10,002 nt of DNA from Eubacteriales Family XIII. Incertae Sedis bacterium (lineage in GTDB: Bacteria; Bacillota; Clostridia; Peptostreptococcales; Anaerovoracaceae), in NCBI GenBank assembly GCA_031263335.1, contig JAISGB010000058.1:1-10002 (forward strand), given 5' to 3'. The position numbers were made by a program, and so were the translations under genes. Of the stretch, positions 8,273-10,002 are shown piece after piece (within the stretch, counting starts at the first letter, position 1; each line of letters begins with the position of its first letter). The notes under the pieces are model-generated. The model saw only the letters and a program-made list of their open reading frames with translations, searched no databases and was not told the origin of the DNA.

Positions 8273-8974
8273 ATGGAAGCAAAGAGAATCCTGATCGTCG
8301 AGGACGAAAAATCCATATCCGACATTGTGAAGTTCAATCTTTCCAAGGAAGGTTTCCGCGTCGATACGGCCTATGACGGGCAGGAAGGATTGGACAAGGC
8401 GCTCGACGGGGACTTCGATCTCGTTCTCTTGGACGTGATGCTTCCGAGCATCGACGGATTCGAGATATGCAGGAAACTGCGGGAACGCAACGCCGTCCCC
8501 ATCATCATGCTCACCGCGAAGGAAGAAGAGGTGGACAAGGTACTCGGGCTTGAACTCGGCGCGGACGACTATATCACGAAACCATTCGGACTCAGAGAAC
8601 TCATCGCCAGAATCAAGGCGAACATCCGCAGAACTGCCTTGACGGACGCCGGTTCCGCCGCCGCATCCTCGAATACGCGGGATTTCGGAAACCTCACCAT
8701 CGACATGGATCGGTATGAGGTGCGGAAAGACGGGCGACCGTTGGAATTGACCCTGCGGGAATTCGAATTGCTGAAATACCTCGCGGAACGGGAGGATAAG
8801 GTCTTTTCACGCGAACAATTGCTCGAGGATGTTTGGGGATATGAATATTACGGAGACATCCGGACGGTGGACGTAACCGTACGCAGACTTCGCGAAAAGT
8901 TGGAGGACGACTCCGGCGATCCCAAATTCATCATGACCAAACGGGGCGTGGGGTATTATTTCAGGAGGCCGTAG
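8273..8974 (+). CDS. walR: Response regulator WalR (YycF/VicR)
   Basis: OmpR-family response regulator of the essential WalRK system, which controls autolysins and wall metabolism in Bacillota. Length is 233 residues from ATG 8273. The receiver domain (about 1-120) starts KRILIVEDEKSISDIVKFNLSKEGF, with acidic residues Glu10 and Asp11, phospho-acceptor Asp54 (LVLLDVMLP), the conserved Thr and Lys of MLTAK, and KPFG. The DNA-binding winged helix (about 135-233) contains LTLREFELLKYLA, and the recognition region GDIRTVDVTVRRLREKLED followed by TKRGVGYYFRRP. That stretch is almost diagnostic of WalR rather than PhoB-type relatives. The start was chosen for its ribosome-binding site and because the family begins a few residues before RILIV. 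It is followed after 3 nt by walK, so the two are co-transcribed. Confidence 0.95.
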   Translation: MEAKRILIVEDEKSISDIVKFNLSKEGFRVDTAYDGQEGLDKALDGDFDLVLLDVMLPSIDGFEICRKLRERNAVPIIMLTAKEEEVDKVLGLELGADDYITKPFGLRELIARIKANIRRTALTDAGSAAASSNTRDFGNLTIDMDRYEVRKDGRPLELTLREFELLKYLAEREDKVFSREQLLEDVWGYEYYGDIRTVDVTVRRLREKLEDDSGDPKFIMTKRGVGYYFRRP

Positions 8975-8977
8975 GCC

Positions 8978-10002
8978 ATGCCCGGATCCTCGGGGTTTCG
9001 CAACATAAGACGAAAGATCGTGCTCATCGTTACGGTTCTCGCGGTTCTCGCGTCCGTATTCATTTACATCCTGTTGAAGCTTCATCTGTCGTTTCCGCTC
9101 GCGGCCGCCTGTTCCGTCGTCCTCGCCGCCCTGCTCGGCGGACTTCTGTCCAAGGCGGTGTCCGATTCCGTCGCGGAGAGCGCCGACGCCCTGCGCCGCA
9201 AGTTGGACGAGAACTATTCCGAAAGCATGACGGAAAAGGACAAATTGGAAACCATCTTGAAGCAGATGGCCGATGGGATGCTCGCCGTGGACAGGATCGG
9301 CCGCATCATCCACGCCAACGACGCGGCGAGAAGGATGTTGCGCATATCGGACAGCGACGCCGCGCGCAAGCGGTATGACGACATCATTCTGCGGTTCAGC
9401 GACACCCTGACGCTCGACGAAATACTGCGCAACCTCGAGAACGGCGTGACGGAGGGCGGATTCTCCTACGGAGGCGCCGTCTATGAGGTACGGTATGACA
9501 AGTTTCGGGACGCGGCCGGGGGCGAGGATGGAATCATCATCATCCTGCAGGATGTGACCGAGCGGCAACGCATCGACAATATGCAGATCGATTTCGTCGC
9601 CAATGTGTCGCATGAGCTCAAGACGCCGCTCACCTCCATCAAGGGATACACGGAGACCCTGCTCGGTGGCGGCGTCGAGGATGCGGCGATGACCGCCGAG
9701 TTTCTCGGTATCATCAACAGCGAGACCGATCGGATGAACCGCTTGGTGAAGGATCTGCTCCAACTTTCGAGACTCGACACGAAACAACAGAAATGGTACA
9801 AGGAGCGGGGCGATATCGTCCTTCTCGTCAAGACGGCGGTCAAGAAGGTCGCGATGGTGGCAAGGAGCAAGAACCGGCATATCAACCTCATCTTCAACCC
9901 GAATCTGTCCATCCTGCTCGATATGGATCGGGATCGCATCGAACAGGTACTGCTGAATATCCTGAGCAACGCGATCAAATACACGAAAGAGCGGGGGCGG
10001 AT
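8978..10002 (+). CDS. walK: Sensor histidine kinase WalK (3' end cut by window)
   Basis: Membrane histidine kinase partner of WalR. The ATG at 8978 has a strong ribosome-binding site, AGGAGG at 8963-8968 inside the walR end, 9 nt upstream. The frame stays open to the right edge, giving 341 complete codons. Residues about 13-35 and 40-61 are two membrane helices joined by only about five residues. A short polar coiled-coil-like segment (about 58-86, SKAVSDSVAESADALRRKL) leads to a PAS domain (about 87-200, LKQMADGMLAVDRIGRIIHAN, ending ILQDVTERQ). The HisKA domain follows, with FVANVSHELKTPLTSIKGY and phospho-acceptor His212. The ATPase domain begins with the N box EQVLLNILSNAIKYT (Asn331); the G boxes are off the window. 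Bacillus WalK has a large extracellular domain and a HAMP domain between membrane and PAS; neither is visible here. The kinase call is certain, and the name WalK rests on pairing with walR. Confidence 0.93.
   Translation, partial: MPGSSGFRNIRRKIVLIVTVLAVLASVFIYILLKLHLSFPLAAACSVVLAALLGGLLSKAVSDSVAESADALRRKLDENYSESMTEKDKLETILKQMADGMLAVDRIGRIIHANDAARRMLRISDSDAARKRYDDIILRFSDTLTLDEILRNLENGVTEGGFSYGGAVYEVRYDKFRDAAGGEDGIIIILQDVTERQRIDNMQIDFVANVSHELKTPLTSIKGYTETLLGGGVEDAAMTAEFLGIINSETDRMNRLVKDLLQLSRLDTKQQKWYKERGDIVLLVKTAVKKVAMVARSKNRHINLIFNPNLSILLDMDRDRIEQVLLNILSNAIKYTKERGR

Noticed and set aside
8807..9880. Minus-strand open frame of 357 codons opposite walR and walK
   Set aside because: The plus strand encodes intact WalR and WalK motifs; the antisense product is compositionally biased with no domain.

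Overview
The window looks like a housekeeping segment from a GC-rich, low-GC-lineage-type Gram-positive bacterium (Bacillota, most likely class Clostridia). The basis is gene content and order: gdpP, rplI, dnaB, purA, a DnaD-type primosome gene, a LysM/G5/M23 cell-wall hydrolase, walR and walK, all on the + strand. This order joins two gene neighbourhoods well known in Bacillota: gdpP-rplI-replicative helicase, and purA next to walRK. Species cannot be named from the sequence. I see no RNA genes, insertion sequences, CRISPR or phage genes.

Layout. Positions 2-1810 hold the 3' part of gdpP (c-di-AMP phosphodiesterase), cut by the window edge. Then come rplI (1859-2308) and dnaB (2301-3662), overlapping by 8 nt. 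A 225-nt gap (3663-3887) is mostly filled by a large imperfect palindrome (3717-3875) that ends just before the purA ribosome-binding site. purA (3888-5174) is followed with no gap by a DnaD-type gene (5175-6398). That protein ends in what looks like the N-terminal zinc-binding domain of a DnaC/DnaI-type helicase loader, without the AAA+ ATPase. After it lie a strong sigma-A-like promoter (6428-6456), a perfect match to the WalR box (6471-6487) and an AT-rich leader. These precede a membrane-anchored M23 peptidase gene (about 6565-8193). A second promoter candidate overlaps the end of that gene and could serve walR (8273-8974) and walK (8978 to beyond the end).

How they fit together. The left half supplies c-di-AMP turnover, ribosome assembly, DNA unwinding and AMP synthesis. 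The right half is an essential cell-wall control module: the WalK kinase and WalR regulator adjoin a wall hydrolase that carries its own WalR-box-like site, suggesting local control of the hydrolase by WalR. The points most worth a second look are the DnaD/loader-domain fusion lacking its ATPase, the palindrome before purA, the WalR box, and a WalK with almost no extracellular domain and no obvious HAMP.
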